A stretch of 64,000 nt of DNA from Metaruminococcus_A sp050943475. GTDB taxonomy: Bacteria > Bacillota > Clostridia > Oscillospirales > Ruminococcaceae. The translations under genes and the position numbers were made by a program. Each line of letters begins with the position of its first letter. Within the stretch, counting starts at the first letter, position 1. The notes under the pieces were generated by a model that was given only the letters and a program-made list of their open reading frames with translations, ran no database searches and was not told the DNA's origin. This document shows positions 35,262 to 42,507 of this stretch, one piece after another. The stretch spans positions 1 to 64,000 of the forward strand of contig JBMNPF010000003.1 in NCBI GenBank assembly GCA_050943475.1. Reading direction: 5' to 3'.

Positions 35262-35368
35262 AAGACGCCTTTTTATCACCTGGAGGATTCCCACCTCCGA
35301 CACCCTGCCTCCAAAGCAGGTGCTCACTGACGGAGCTAAAGCAACAGATGTATTGCTGCAAGCGTCTT
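35262..35368 (-). ncRNA. tRNA-like RNA 2 (UGG anticodon loop) with closing stem
   Basis: Minus strand: closing stem AAGACGC (35368-35362) with GCGTCTT (35268-35262), 7 bp. Inside, D-arm GCTC-CGTCAGT-GAGC, anticodon arm CCTGC-TTTGGAG-GCAGG (UGG, proline-like), variable GTGTC and a T-arm GGAGG-TGGGAAT-CCTCC, whose loop has lost the TTC of a real tRNA. The 5' linker (about 25 bases) begins TTGCAGCAA; the 3' linker is AGGTGATAAAAAG. There is no normal acceptor stem and no CCA. It lies 5 bases upstream of element 1 in the same transcript; a promoter places the RNA start at its stem. Confidence 0.72.
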
Positions 35369-35375
35369 TCTTTTG

Positions 35376-35403
35376 ATTTTAAACAAAGCACAATTCATCT
35401 CAA
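35376..35403 (-). promoter_or_regulatory. Promoter for the tRNA-like RNAs
   Basis: Minus strand: TTGAGA (35403-35398), 16-base spacer, TAAAAT (35381-35376). A start 6-7 bases later falls at about 35369, the first base or so of the closing stem of tRNA-like RNA 2. Confidence 0.7.
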
Positions 35404-35485
35404 TGTTGTAATGATGTCATTTATTGGTTGCAGTCTGTGCTTTTGTGCTTTGATCATAGCATGCATTTCTGCAAAGTTCTTGGAA

Positions 35486-35522
35486 AAAAAGTTGCGAGCC
35501 TATATTTCAGGCTCGCAACTCG
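35486..35522 (-). terminator. Terminator overlapping the end of the second WYL gene
   Basis: GTTGCGAGCCT and AGGCTCGCAAC pair perfectly around a 6-base loop; the minus strand continues TTTTTTTCC. The stop codon at 35507 is inside. It separates the regulator genes from the RNA/DUF2828/rtcB part, which therefore needs its own promoter. Confidence 0.9.
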
Positions 35523-36415
35523 AACTGTTTATTTAACCGCTCTTTGACGTTGTTTATAAAACTGCCCGGCGATAGCACCCGCACCATCGGGCCGAAAGAC
35601 AGCACCCGGATTAACATCTCCGTCTCGTCTTCTTGATCATAACGCACGGTAAGCCGGTAGCGATCATTACCCAAGCGTACAGCTTCTTTCTCCAGGTGAG
35701 AAAAGTGAAGCATCACGCGCTCCAGCGCATTGCGTTCATCCTTGATCTCCAGCACCAGCGTTTTCTTTATGGGCACCTTCGGGAGATATTCCTCGTCTGT
35801 CCAGAAATCCAGCAATTCACAGGACTTAATTCGGGCAATGTTGACCGTCAGCGTGCTTCGCGGCGAGGAAGTCAGAACGCGGAACTTATCGTCTTTGGAG
35901 GAATACTCCAGTTTGTACAGTATACATTCCCACGAGTGCCATGTACCGCGATGACCTATGAACTGAATACGCAGCTTGCGCTTTTCACGAAGTGCGGTTA
36001 GAATCGTCTGAAAATGCGCAATATACTGCGGATCATCATACGGGTCGCCGTCGGAATAACGGTCAAAGAAGCAAAAGGTATTCTCTGCATACAGCGGTGC
36101 TACATCCTCAAGCCCCTTTTCAGAAGGACCAAACAGCCGGATACGCGGATCCTGCAGCAACGCCTTCAGCCAGCGCTTTTGCATCATCGTCAGCGGCATG
36201 GAAGGAATATGTTCAACCGGGGTTGTATTCTCGCGTGTCAGCAACGGCCATGAGCCGTCGCGCAAGGAAACCGGGATAGCCAGTACACTCTCGCCGAACG
36301 CCTTTTCCCGGACAATTTCATTGATACGACCGTCCGTAAGCTCGCCGAATACCGCTTCAGACAGAATGGCTGCGACGACGTTATAGTAGCTACCGTATAT
36401 CTCGCTAAACAGCAT
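35507..36415 (-). CDS. WYL-domain protein (second regulator)
   Basis: 302 residues. A helical N-terminal part (about 1-125) without an evident HTH is followed by a WYL domain (about 130-225; KRKLRIQFIGHRGTWHSWEC, then YKLEYSSKDDKFRVL) and a WCX-like C-terminal extension (225-302). WYL/WCX proteins respond to nucleic-acid or nucleotide ligands in defence and DNA-damage regulators. ATG 36415 follows GGAGGTG by 6 bases and overlaps the previous gene by 11 bases, so the two are translationally coupled. It may work as a heteromeric partner of the upstream HTH-bearing protein. Confidence 0.82.
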   Translation of the reverse strand: MLFSEIYGSYYNVVAAILSEAVFGELTDGRINEIVREKAFGESVLAIPVSLRDGSWPLLTRENTTPVEHIPSMPLTMMQKRWLKALLQDPRIRLFGPSEKGLEDVAPLYAENTFCFFDRYSDGDPYDDPQYIAHFQTILTALREKRKLRIQFIGHRGTWHSWECILYKLEYSSKDDKFRVLTSSPRSTLTVNIARIKSCELLDFWTDEEYLPKVPIKKTLVLEIKDERNALERVMLHFSHLEKEAVRLGNDRYRLTVRYDQEDETEMLIRVLSFGPMVRVLSPGSFINNVKERLNKQFELRA

Positions 36416-37652
36416 CGCCATCACCTCCGTACATGGCACGCATCGCCTCCAGGTCCGTATAAAACGCCTCCGTGACATAGGGGTTGGAACACTCCAACGT
36501 CTCTATCCTGCCAATAAAAGTTCGAATCCATGGCAGCATCTCGGTGGCATCATAAACATCTGCTGAAAAAATGCAGGTATGTGCATCCACAATTTTAACC
36601 TGCCCGCAGCGCTTCTCCCGCTCAAGCCTTTCAAGAATGTGTTTCTCATGATCTGCAATATGTATGGTCATTTCTATGTGTTCAACATGATATTCAATGC
36701 CGGTGGATACACCCCAGAGATTTTCCTGAAACTTATCATACCATCCGCCGTACTTCTCAGGACTTTTTTCGACTGCATCTGCCGTTGCGCTGTGGATACT
36801 GTCAATGCGGAAAAACATGGGCTTGTGAAATACATAGTGATAGCAGAGCAAATACTGACGGCCAGACTGCGTGCTGATATATATTTTCACCGGAAACACT
36901 GTGTGCCTCTTCTCAATTCCCTTGTTGCGCGGACTGCGAATCGTCAGCTCAAGGCGACGTTTTTCATTCATCGCCAGCAGAATATCGCACAGCACCTCAC
37001 TATCCAGCGCATGGAGAATGTAGTGGTGCTTAAAACCAAAATACTCCGGGATGTTCGGGAGTTTGTCCAGAAAGAAAGAGCCGACAACACCCATTGGGTC
37101 TTCCTCGGAGAAAAAGACGATTGCATCACGCCAGAAGTCCAAATCAATACTTTTGTCATCCGTTCTTTGGTAAACAAGCTCCCGGCCGCGTTTCCGGCTG
37201 GTGAGCAGCCCTAGCGATTCATACTCTTTGAGTTTCTTGCGCACGGTGGACTCGTCAACGGCAAACTCCGTATCGAACGATAAGAGATACTTATCGGTAA
37301 TGGTGTCAACAATTTCTCGGATGGACATCTCGGCGCCGTCCGCAAGCAGATCCATTATGTAGAAGTGAAATGTAATGTCACCGTCGGTAAAACTTTTGGC
37401 CTTAAAGGCGTTATACAGAGGGTTTCCCGGTATGGCGCGGCTGTCCACTGAGATGAAAACATTCTTCCCAGCGGCATCCTGCCGGAAAGCCATATAGTCA
37501 CCCAGCCAACTTTCAATGCGACGCCGCTCGTTGTCATAGCTGCGAGCGCTTTTTTGGTCATACTCACTGCGGCCCTTAAAGCCGTAGACATAGAACTGCC
37601 GCATATAGTCGCGGACTCGCTCAAAATTCTTAATAAGTTCACGATACGCCAC
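36405..37652 (-). CDS. WYL-type transcriptional regulator with winged HTH
   Basis: 415 residues. An N-terminal helical segment (about 1-75) is followed by a winged HTH (about 105-165, STVRKKLKEYESLGLLTSRK) and a WYL-like ligand domain (about 230-320, with SGRQYLLCYHY), then a WCX-like tail. The start is GTG at 37652, 6 bases after GGGGAGGTG; the frame is open about 40 codons further up but without a site. A 7-bp inverted repeat 25-51 bases upstream is a candidate operator. Its operon position suggests it controls the RNA-repair genes downstream, replacing the sigma-54 activator RtcR of proteobacteria. Confidence 0.82.
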   Translation of the reverse strand: MAYRELIKNFERVRDYMRQFYVYGFKGRSEYDQKSARSYDNERRRIESWLGDYMAFRQDAAGKNVFISVDSRAIPGNPLYNAFKAKSFTDGDITFHFYIMDLLADGAEMSIREIVDTITDKYLLSFDTEFAVDESTVRKKLKEYESLGLLTSRKRGRELVYQRTDDKSIDLDFWRDAIVFFSEEDPMGVVGSFFLDKLPNIPEYFGFKHHYILHALDSEVLCDILLAMNEKRRLELTIRSPRNKGIEKRHTVFPVKIYISTQSGRQYLLCYHYVFHKPMFFRIDSIHSATADAVEKSPEKYGGWYDKFQENLWGVSTGIEYHVEHIEMTIHIADHEKHILERLEREKRCGQVKIVDAHTCIFSADVYDATEMLPWIRTFIGRIETLECSNPYVTEAFYTDLEAMRAMYGGDGDAV

Positions 37653-37677
37653 TTTTTCACCTCCCCGCTGGATCGAA

Positions 37678-37703
37678 TTGGATTCGCATTCCGTATAATC
37701 CAA
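37678..37703. promoter_or_regulatory. Candidate operator for the WYL regulator
   Basis: TTGGATT (37678-37684) and AATCCAA (37697-37703) form a perfect inverted repeat with a 12-base spacer, just upstream of the GTG start of the regulator gene. Confidence 0.45.
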
Positions 37704-38144
37704 CAGCTGCCCGCCGAGTTTCGCCTGGGCTTTAGCCACAAGGGCATATGCCGCTCCATTCGGGCCGCAAAGCACTCATTACGGTTGCGGTTCAACTAGG
37801 TATCAATTTATGCCAAATCACGTATTCAAAGCATTCCAGAGGCTTCTTGTCAACTGAAAATCCCGTTGTATTTTTCGGTTTCCGGCCTCCACTACATTGT
37901 TGGGTATTTTATTGGCTGTATCGCAGTTTTTAAACCAGTTATCTTTTCCAGTTGTGGAAATCACCGTGCAACTTCTTCCAGAATTCCCCAATACCATTCT
38001 CTTACATATACTTCTCTCTATTCACTCGTACTCTCTTCGCAACTAGTTTGGATTGCGTCACCGCCAGAAAGAATCATTGCGTTTTTATTGTTACATTCGG
38101 TTTGCAAATAATACTGCTTACCCCAAACGCATACCATAAAGGCC
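37704..38144. other. Intergenic AT-rich stretch, possible gene remnant
   Basis: Minus-strand sequence at 37775-37660 gives a protein-like run (CGPNGAAYALVAKAQAKLGG) in frame with the WYL gene but lacking a start. I cannot assign it. Nothing else is recognised. Confidence 0.4.
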
Positions 38145-38176
38145 AAAAGGTTGCATGTTTGCATGCAACCTTTTTT
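38145..38176. terminator. Rho-independent terminator, mainly for the 38180-38908 gene
   Basis: AAAAGGTTGCATG and CATGCAACCTTTTTT pair perfectly around a 4-base loop; T-runs on both strands. Confidence 0.9.
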
Positions 38177-38179
38177 AAA

Positions 38180-38908
38180 CTATAAATCCAGGGCTAAATC
38201 CTCTGGAACACTGGTCCCGTTGTAATTGGTTCGGAATAGGAGGTAGTATTCAACGGGAACCCCGTCAAATTGACACTTGATTTGAAAGCCGCGCAAATAT
38301 GGCGGTGCGCTTGATAAATTGTAGTCATAATAACCCCATAAATCAAAAGATAACGTATTGCTGTCCATTTCAAAGGTATGGGTATAATTTCCAAGGTAGG
38401 ACATCTCCTCCTCTGAGGTGCCGTTCAGCGGGGCTGTAACTCCACGCCCGGAAACCGGGTAGTCAATAATTGTAACCGAACTATCCGGCTGTTTACTAAA
38501 CTCAATCGTGAAGTGAGATGGGGTATAGCGCTTAGAATCGACTTCATCTATCAAGCTCGGCAATGACCAAAAATTGTTGTATAAATTTTTAAACCATGTA
38601 TAGTTTTTATCCGCTTCGGTCTCTATACTATTCGTGCGAACAATTCCGTCGTAGGGCAATGGATAATCCACCGCACAATTCTCACCAAAATAGCGGGCGG
38701 TTATCGCAATCTTTGGTAGCGCGGGGTCCATACGGCTTTCATAATCTTTTACTAATAAGGGTAATGGTACTGCTTTTCCGCTCGATATTTCGGGTGCAGG
38801 CCATGATGGTTCAGACTCTACCGTTTGGAAAGAATACGGGATTGCGATTATGAGCCCTATCAAGGTAACGAAGAGCACAGAAAAAGCAATTATTTTTTTC
38901 ACCTTCAA
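38180..38908 (-). CDS. Membrane-anchored extracytoplasmic protein, family A (partner of NCHSYAWY protein)
   Basis: 242 residues: a single N-terminal membrane helix (about 4-25) then an outside domain ending PYLRGFQIKCQFDGVPVEYY, then LLFRTNY. It is clearly paralogous over its length to the 63169-63981 protein, which shares the PALPKI/PEIPKI, YDG/YDA, TWFKNLYNNF/SWFMRLMNNF, IEF/IHF and LRG.QIKC blocks. The 207-residue lipoprotein at 44946 has a similar C-terminus. Start TTG 38908 is chosen for GGAGG 7 bases upstream; an ATG at 38926 lacks a site. It follows a gene with the NCHSYAWY motif, as does the lipoprotein. Function unknown. Confidence 0.75.
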   Translation of the reverse strand: MKVKKIIAFSVLFVTLIGLIIAIPYSFQTVESEPSWPAPEISSGKAVPLPLLVKDYESRMDPALPKIAITARYFGENCAVDYPLPYDGIVRTNSIETEADKNYTWFKNLYNNFWSLPSLIDEVDSKRYTPSHFTIEFSKQPDSSVTIIDYPVSGRGVTAPLNGTSEEEMSYLGNYTHTFEMDSNTLSFDLWGYYDYNLSSAPPYLRGFQIKCQFDGVPVEYYLLFRTNYNGTSVPEDLALDL

Positions 38909-38936
38909 GGTTGTGCCTCCAGACATAGCCAAAAAT

Positions 38937-39542
38937 CTAATATTTATAGTATCTTAAAGTTCTCCCATCATAGAAAGGACAGTCGGCCATCGTATGCTCA
39001 GCCAGCACCATTGGGCCCCATTTTGATACCACTGTGACAACGCCACTTGAAACACGGACTACATATGTGGAATGGTCAGCTTGCTTGTCGTAAGACCCAT
39101 CATCATAATATACCCGAACGCCGATTGAAGGGCTTACGACTTGCCGGCAGGCTCCATCCGTCATATAAGGGACAGCGTTTTGTATCCAATAGTTATTGCT
39201 ATTATGTGTCTGGCTGTACCACGCATAGCTATGGCAATTATACCGTCTGGTAGAATTTTGCAAAAATACAGCATTTGGATAACGTGAATGATAATAAGAG
39301 CCATTGGCTGCGATTTCCTGCGGAGACCAGTCCTCATCAGAAGATGTCCATTCCTTAACTTTGACATCTTTGCCGCCAGGCGTTTTAATGGTCGTGTCGA
39401 CCGTGTAGGTACCAATTTGTTCTCCCATAGCCTTATAAAAGAGCCCCGTAGAGCCACTATACGTTTCCGGGAGTGTCTCTTGCAATTCAATTTTTTCATC
39501 TACTGCTATCCACGTCACCATTTTTACATTAACGAGTGACAA
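38937..39542 (-). CDS. NCHSYAWY-motif protein, probably N-terminally truncated
   Basis: 201 residues as read. Its C-terminal half matches that of the 366-residue secreted protein at 45566-46666: YPNA, RRYNCHSYAWYS, YM.DG, VYY, a later HS..V, and KWG. A conserved Cys-His pair in one motif and a later His suggest a papain/NlpC-like cysteine hydrolase, not demonstrated. There is no ribosome binding site at the TTG (39542) or ATG (39521) starts, and no signal peptide; two stops in a row (TAG, TGA at 39569-39564) lie just upstream in the same frame, so the 5' part appears lost or interrupted. Followed by its membrane partner 29 bases on. Confidence 0.6.
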   Translation of the reverse strand: MSLVNVKMVTWIAVDEKIELQETLPETYSGSTGLFYKAMGEQIGTYTVDTTIKTPGGKDVKVKEWTSSDEDWSPQEIAANGSYYHSRYPNAVFLQNSTRRYNCHSYAWYSQTHNSNNYWIQNAVPYMTDGACRQVVSPSIGVRVYYDDGSYDKQADHSTYVVRVSSGVVTVVSKWGPMVLAEHTMADCPFYDGRTLRYYKY

Positions 39543-39566
39543 GAAGTGATGTTTTTCACTGTCTCA

Positions 39567-39755
39567 CTAGCTAAAAGTTACTCCCTTGACCACTCGGGTA
39601 GAGCACCACACCCCATTGGAAGCATCTCCTTTAATAGATTTCATCCCCATTTTACATCTAACATATTTATTGAAAGTAATATCGCTCCCGTTAGTTTTCC
39701 TGGCTATGCGTAGATTACATCTTATTTCACCGTAATATGTAAAACAGTAAATCAA
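39567..39755 (-). pseudogene. Possible 5' fragment of the interrupted NCHSYAWY gene
   Basis: A 62-codon frame beginning at a TTG that overlaps the stop of the 39752-40441 gene (TTGA), and ending in TAG directly followed by TGA. It is in the same frame as the 38937-39542 gene. It shows no signal peptide and I do not recognise it (a SIKGDASNGVWCSTRVVKG segment stands out). It could instead be an independent small gene. Confidence 0.3.
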
Positions 39756-40441
39756 TCTATACGTTTTACCGGAGTCCCTCTAACTATGTATCGCATCATA
39801 GCATCAGCTTGAAAGTAACCAGGCATTTCCACATCGCCACCAGCGGTGAGGCTATATTCTGTAACCGGAGCGCGTAAAACTAATAACAATCCCGATTCAA
39901 AATATTTTTCTGCAAGCTCATCACTAATGCCAAAGCCCTCTTGAAAAGGAGACCCAATAACATTATACCCCTTTCCCTTCACATAAGGATTGTTCGGATT
40001 CTCCTCCGAAAAATTTACAAACCCCTCCGGAATATTTCGTTCATCAGGCTGTTTTTCCAATAAATCAAACAGTTCTGAGTCTATTAAATAAAGATATGTT
40101 TCCCGGTCCTGTAAACGCGAAATACTATTTAAAACAAATTCCTCATCCGACAGTTCACTATTTGAGGGGGATATATTATGAATTTCAAGGTTAATTATAT
40201 TGTCTCCATTACGATCAGGTGTATAATCTATAAGCACTTCATGAATTTTAGAAAGGTCAAGAACAGACTCATTCCGACTCAAAACTACGATCTTAACATC
40301 AACTGGTTTAACCAAATAATCAACTAAAAGAAATACGACTACGCCCAGCACTAAAACGCCACAAACTATAATCTTCCAATGGTAATGCCAAAAATTAGAA
40401 ACTCGTGATTTAAAATCAATAGTACCTATTCCTTTCTTCAC
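39752..40441 (-). CDS. Membrane-anchored extracytoplasmic protein of unknown function
   Basis: 229 residues. A short cytoplasmic N-terminus ending in HYHWK is followed by one membrane helix (about 24-43) and an outside domain with DYTPDRNGDNIINLEIHNIS (about 85-104) and YLYLIDSELFDLLE near 140. This layout (aromatic-His-Trp-Lys before the helix, then an Asp-Asn-Gly-Asp loop) is common in uncharacterised Firmicutes proteins, sometimes near transport genes. GTG start with GGGGG 9 bases upstream. It heads the minus-strand set 40441 to 38180. Confidence 0.65.
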   Translation of the reverse strand: MKKGIGTIDFKSRVSNFWHYHWKIIVCGVLVLGVVVFLLVDYLVKPVDVKIVVLSRNESVLDLSKIHEVLIDYTPDRNGDNIINLEIHNISPSNSELSDEEFVLNSISRLQDRETYLYLIDSELFDLLEKQPDERNIPEGFVNFSEENPNNPYVKGKGYNVIGSPFQEGFGISDELAEKYFESGLLLVLRAPVTEYSLTAGGDVEMPGYFQADAMMRYIVRGTPVKRID

Positions 40442-40730
40442 TTAAAACGCCCCCTCTGCTTCATAGTTTATTTATATTTTACGCTTTATCTCAATAGAAT
40501 TCAACTATTATTTATCGTTTTTGTATATTTATTACAATTTTATGTTTTATCATGGTGCAAAATGACCTTAATTTATTATTTGAGCAAGATTTATACTTCC
40601 CAACTTGACAAATCCGTTTTATTACGCTATATTAAATTCGTTATTTGGTTTGATAGAGACGCCTCTTTGGAGGAGTTGGTTTGATTTTCAAGGTCTGATT
40701 TATCTGTTTAGGCAGGTTAAATCTGGCCTT

Positions 40731-40757
40731 GTTCATTTGTCTCAAAGACAAATGAAC
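40731..40757. repeat. 12-bp palindrome with 3-base loop
   Basis: GTTCATTTGTCT, CAA, AGACAAATGAAC: perfect inverted repeat, AT-rich, no T-run; looks more like a protein-binding site or recombination site than a terminator. Confidence 0.7.
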
Positions 40758-40783
40758 ATATTTCTAAATCCAAGCGGACACAA

Positions 40784-40884
40784 GAAGCCGTATCACTCCC
40801 TTTATTGGGATGATACGGCTTTTTTGTTTTATATAGATATTTTTTAAATCCAAAAAGCCCTTAACCGTCTGGTTAAAGGCTTTT
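40784..40884 (+). terminator. Two consecutive terminator-like hairpins
   Basis: AAGCCGTATCA pairs with TGATACGGCTT (inner TCCC/GGGA) followed by TTTTG (40786-40826). Then AAAAGCC-TTAACC pairs with GGTTAA-GGCTTTT (40853-40884). No complete gene precedes them on the plus strand (40442-40783 has none I can support), so they may be relics. Confidence 0.65.
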
Positions 40885-40896
40885 CAACGAAAGAGG

Positions 40897-41031
40897 CGAA
40901 CAGTTTAGATGCCGCTTTCAACGCGAGTATATATTTTTGAAATAAAAGAAAAGAGTCCGAACGCGAATTGCGTCCAGACTCAGTCTGATTGCGGAGGCAG
41001 GATTTGAACCTAAGACCTTCGGATTATGAGC
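40897..41031. repeat. Left copy of 135-bp direct repeat with 3' half of a tRNA-fMet gene
   Basis: About 95% identical to 47894-48028 (roughly six substitutions). It carries the tRNA terminator region and, from 40983 to 41031, the 3' half of initiator tRNA-Met (minus strand) up to the anticodon loop; the CCA end has decayed to TCA. The tRNA similarity stops at TTATGAGC. With the right copy it bounds about 7.0 kb, as attachment-site repeats of an island integrated in a tRNA gene do. Confidence 0.85.
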
Positions 41032-41168
41032 GCAAACTCCCAATAATTACCAAATTAAACCGAGATAAATCTATGTTCATATAACGCAATCTGAGCCCGT
41101 CCCCCTGCTCATGTATTGCAATGTAGAAAAGCCCATGTAAATTTAGACGGAGGGAAATGGGAGGGAAA

Positions 41169-41537
41169 TCACCCTGCGTTACTCCCTTTTGCCGAAGTCG
41201 ATTTTGATGATTTTACATCTTCTTTCAAATTCAATCGTACCAGCAACTTACCTTGTTCCAAAAGCAATTCTTTTTTATCTTCCGGAAGTGTCCGATAGAG
41301 ATGTAACAATTCATCTTCTCCGTGGTCTTTGGTAATGCTAGACTGAAAGTTTAAAAGATAGTCGGTAGTGACATGGAAGTATGAAGCGAATAGCTTCAAT
41401 ATTTGGAAGTCGGGTTCACGCAGTCCACGAATGTAATTGCCTATAGTTGTGGACGCTATATTCAAATCATCTGCCAGTTGCTTTTGTGTTATATCGTTAT
41501 CTTCTAAGAGTTCTCTAAGTATATTGCCAAAGTTCAT
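41169..41537 (-). CDS. XRE-family (Cro/cI-like) repressor
   Basis: 122 residues: an N-terminal helix-turn-helix (about 5-60, ILRELLEDNDITQKQLADDL, then STTIGNYIRGLREPDFQIL) and a charged helical tail. AAGGAGGTGG lies 5 bases before the ATG. It is divergent from the HUH-Rep gene set; the promoter at 41606-41634 reads away from it and it probably represses that promoter. Typical master regulator of a small integrative element. Confidence 0.88.
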   Translation of the reverse strand: MNFGNILRELLEDNDITQKQLADDLNIASTTIGNYIRGLREPDFQILKLFASYFHVTTDYLLNFQSSITKDHGEDELLHLYRTLPEDKKELLLEQGKLLVRLNLKEDVKSSKSTSAKGSNAG

Positions 41538-41605
41538 AAAAGTCCACCTCCTTGTTATTGTAAAGGAGATGGGGCTAATTGCGCTTTGAAAAACCACGAA
41601 ATGAA

Positions 41606-41634
41606 TTGACAATAAACAAATTGAAAGCTATAAT
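41606..41634 (+). promoter_or_regulatory. Consensus promoter of the island's Rep operon
   Basis: TTGACA (41606-41611), 17-base spacer, TATAAT (41629-41634): perfect sigma-A match, 73 bases before the first gene, in the divergent region with the XRE gene. Confidence 0.9.
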
Positions 41635-41706
41635 ATGAGTATCTATATCTTTGCTCACTCAACGCTGTATCTATAAACGAAAATCAATAATGGAGGATAA
41701 ATAAAA

Positions 41707-41988
41707 ATGAAAGCTAAAATTGTCTGTGTAATCTTTGCTATTGCTGGAGGGATAGTCACTTACCTTTCTGTATTCCATAATGCTTTTGGAGGAGCGTCAG
41801 GCTTTACGGCTGTCATTGGAGGGGTAGTTCTTGCTGTGGGGTGTTGTGGAGTATTCGGAATCCCATTCGACGAGTTTACAAGGAAAGTGGACGAAGACTG
41901 GGAGGAGAAAAAGAAAATCGAAAGATTAAATCATGAATGGAACAATGCTCAACGCAAGTATGACAGGTATAACGGAAAAAGAAAATAG
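41707..41988 (+). CDS. Small two-helix membrane protein
   Basis: 93 residues: two hydrophobic segments (about 4-22 and 32-52), then a highly charged tail (VDEDWEEKKKIERLNHEWNN, about 60-80). GGAGG lies 11 bases before the ATG. First gene of the island operon. Size and topology recall phage/plasmid small membrane proteins; no homology recognised. Confidence 0.65.
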   Translation: MKAKIVCVIFAIAGGIVTYLSVFHNAFGGASGFTAVIGGVVLAVGCCGVFGIPFDEFTRKVDEDWEEKKKIERLNHEWNNAQRKYDRYNGKRK

Positions 41989-42001
41989 TGGTATTTTAGA
42001 T

Positions 42002-42475
42002 ATGAGCAATATGGCTTTTTATTATCATGCTTTGCCGCCTGTTGACGATATACTCCGAAGCTGGGTAAATGGCGTAAGCACAGAAAAAATCATATCGGAT
42101 TGGAAAGAATCAAGCATTGACTTTTTTGTTGTCGTTGGTGTAAGTGATGATGAAATCAGAAACTTTTATACGAAAGTAAGGCAACGGACAAATGAGGTAG
42201 TAACAAAAATCAAGCGTTATTTATCGGAATATGGCAAAGAGCCGCAATGCGATATGATTCTCAAAAAATTATATCGCTTCGATAAGGTTTCAACGGCAAA
42301 CCTCTTTTTGTCTTATTTAGCTTCTATCCCGGAAGATGATGTTGCGGAAATTTATGAGGACACTATCAGGGATAAGGTGGAAGCATGGTTTCCTTATGAG
42401 GAACCTTGGATATTTACAAGAGAACTGACCGCAAAAGATTGGGAAAAAGGCGGTTTGTTTTACAAAATAGCTTAA
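42002..42475 (+). CDS. Hypothetical island protein
   Basis: 157 residues from the ATG at 42002, acidic-helical, with SWVNGVSTEKIISDWKESSI and KIKRYLSEYGKEP; no membrane segment or recognised motif. The start is uncertain: no ribosome binding site is clear, and the frame is open back to 41933, overlapping the previous gene. It lies between the membrane protein and Rep in one transcript. Confidence 0.6.
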   Translation: MSNMAFYYHALPPVDDILRSWVNGVSTEKIISDWKESSIDFFVVVGVSDDEIRNFYTKVRQRTNEVVTKIKRYLSEYGKEPQCDMILKKLYRFDKVSTANLFLSYLASIPEDDVAEIYEDTIRDKVEAWFPYEEPWIFTRELTAKDWEKGGLFYKIA

Positions 42476-42507
42476 CAGTAAATTTTAAAGCATTGGGGAT
42501 AGGAACA

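Noticed and set aside
35161..35368. Two ordinary tRNA genes (Met, Pro)
   Set aside because: No regular acceptor stem, no CCA, altered T-loop in one, and foreign closing stems; they cannot be charged as normal tRNAs.
40983..41031. Second tRNA-fMet gene
   Set aside because: Only the 3' half is present and the CCA end is mutated; it is part of the island repeat.
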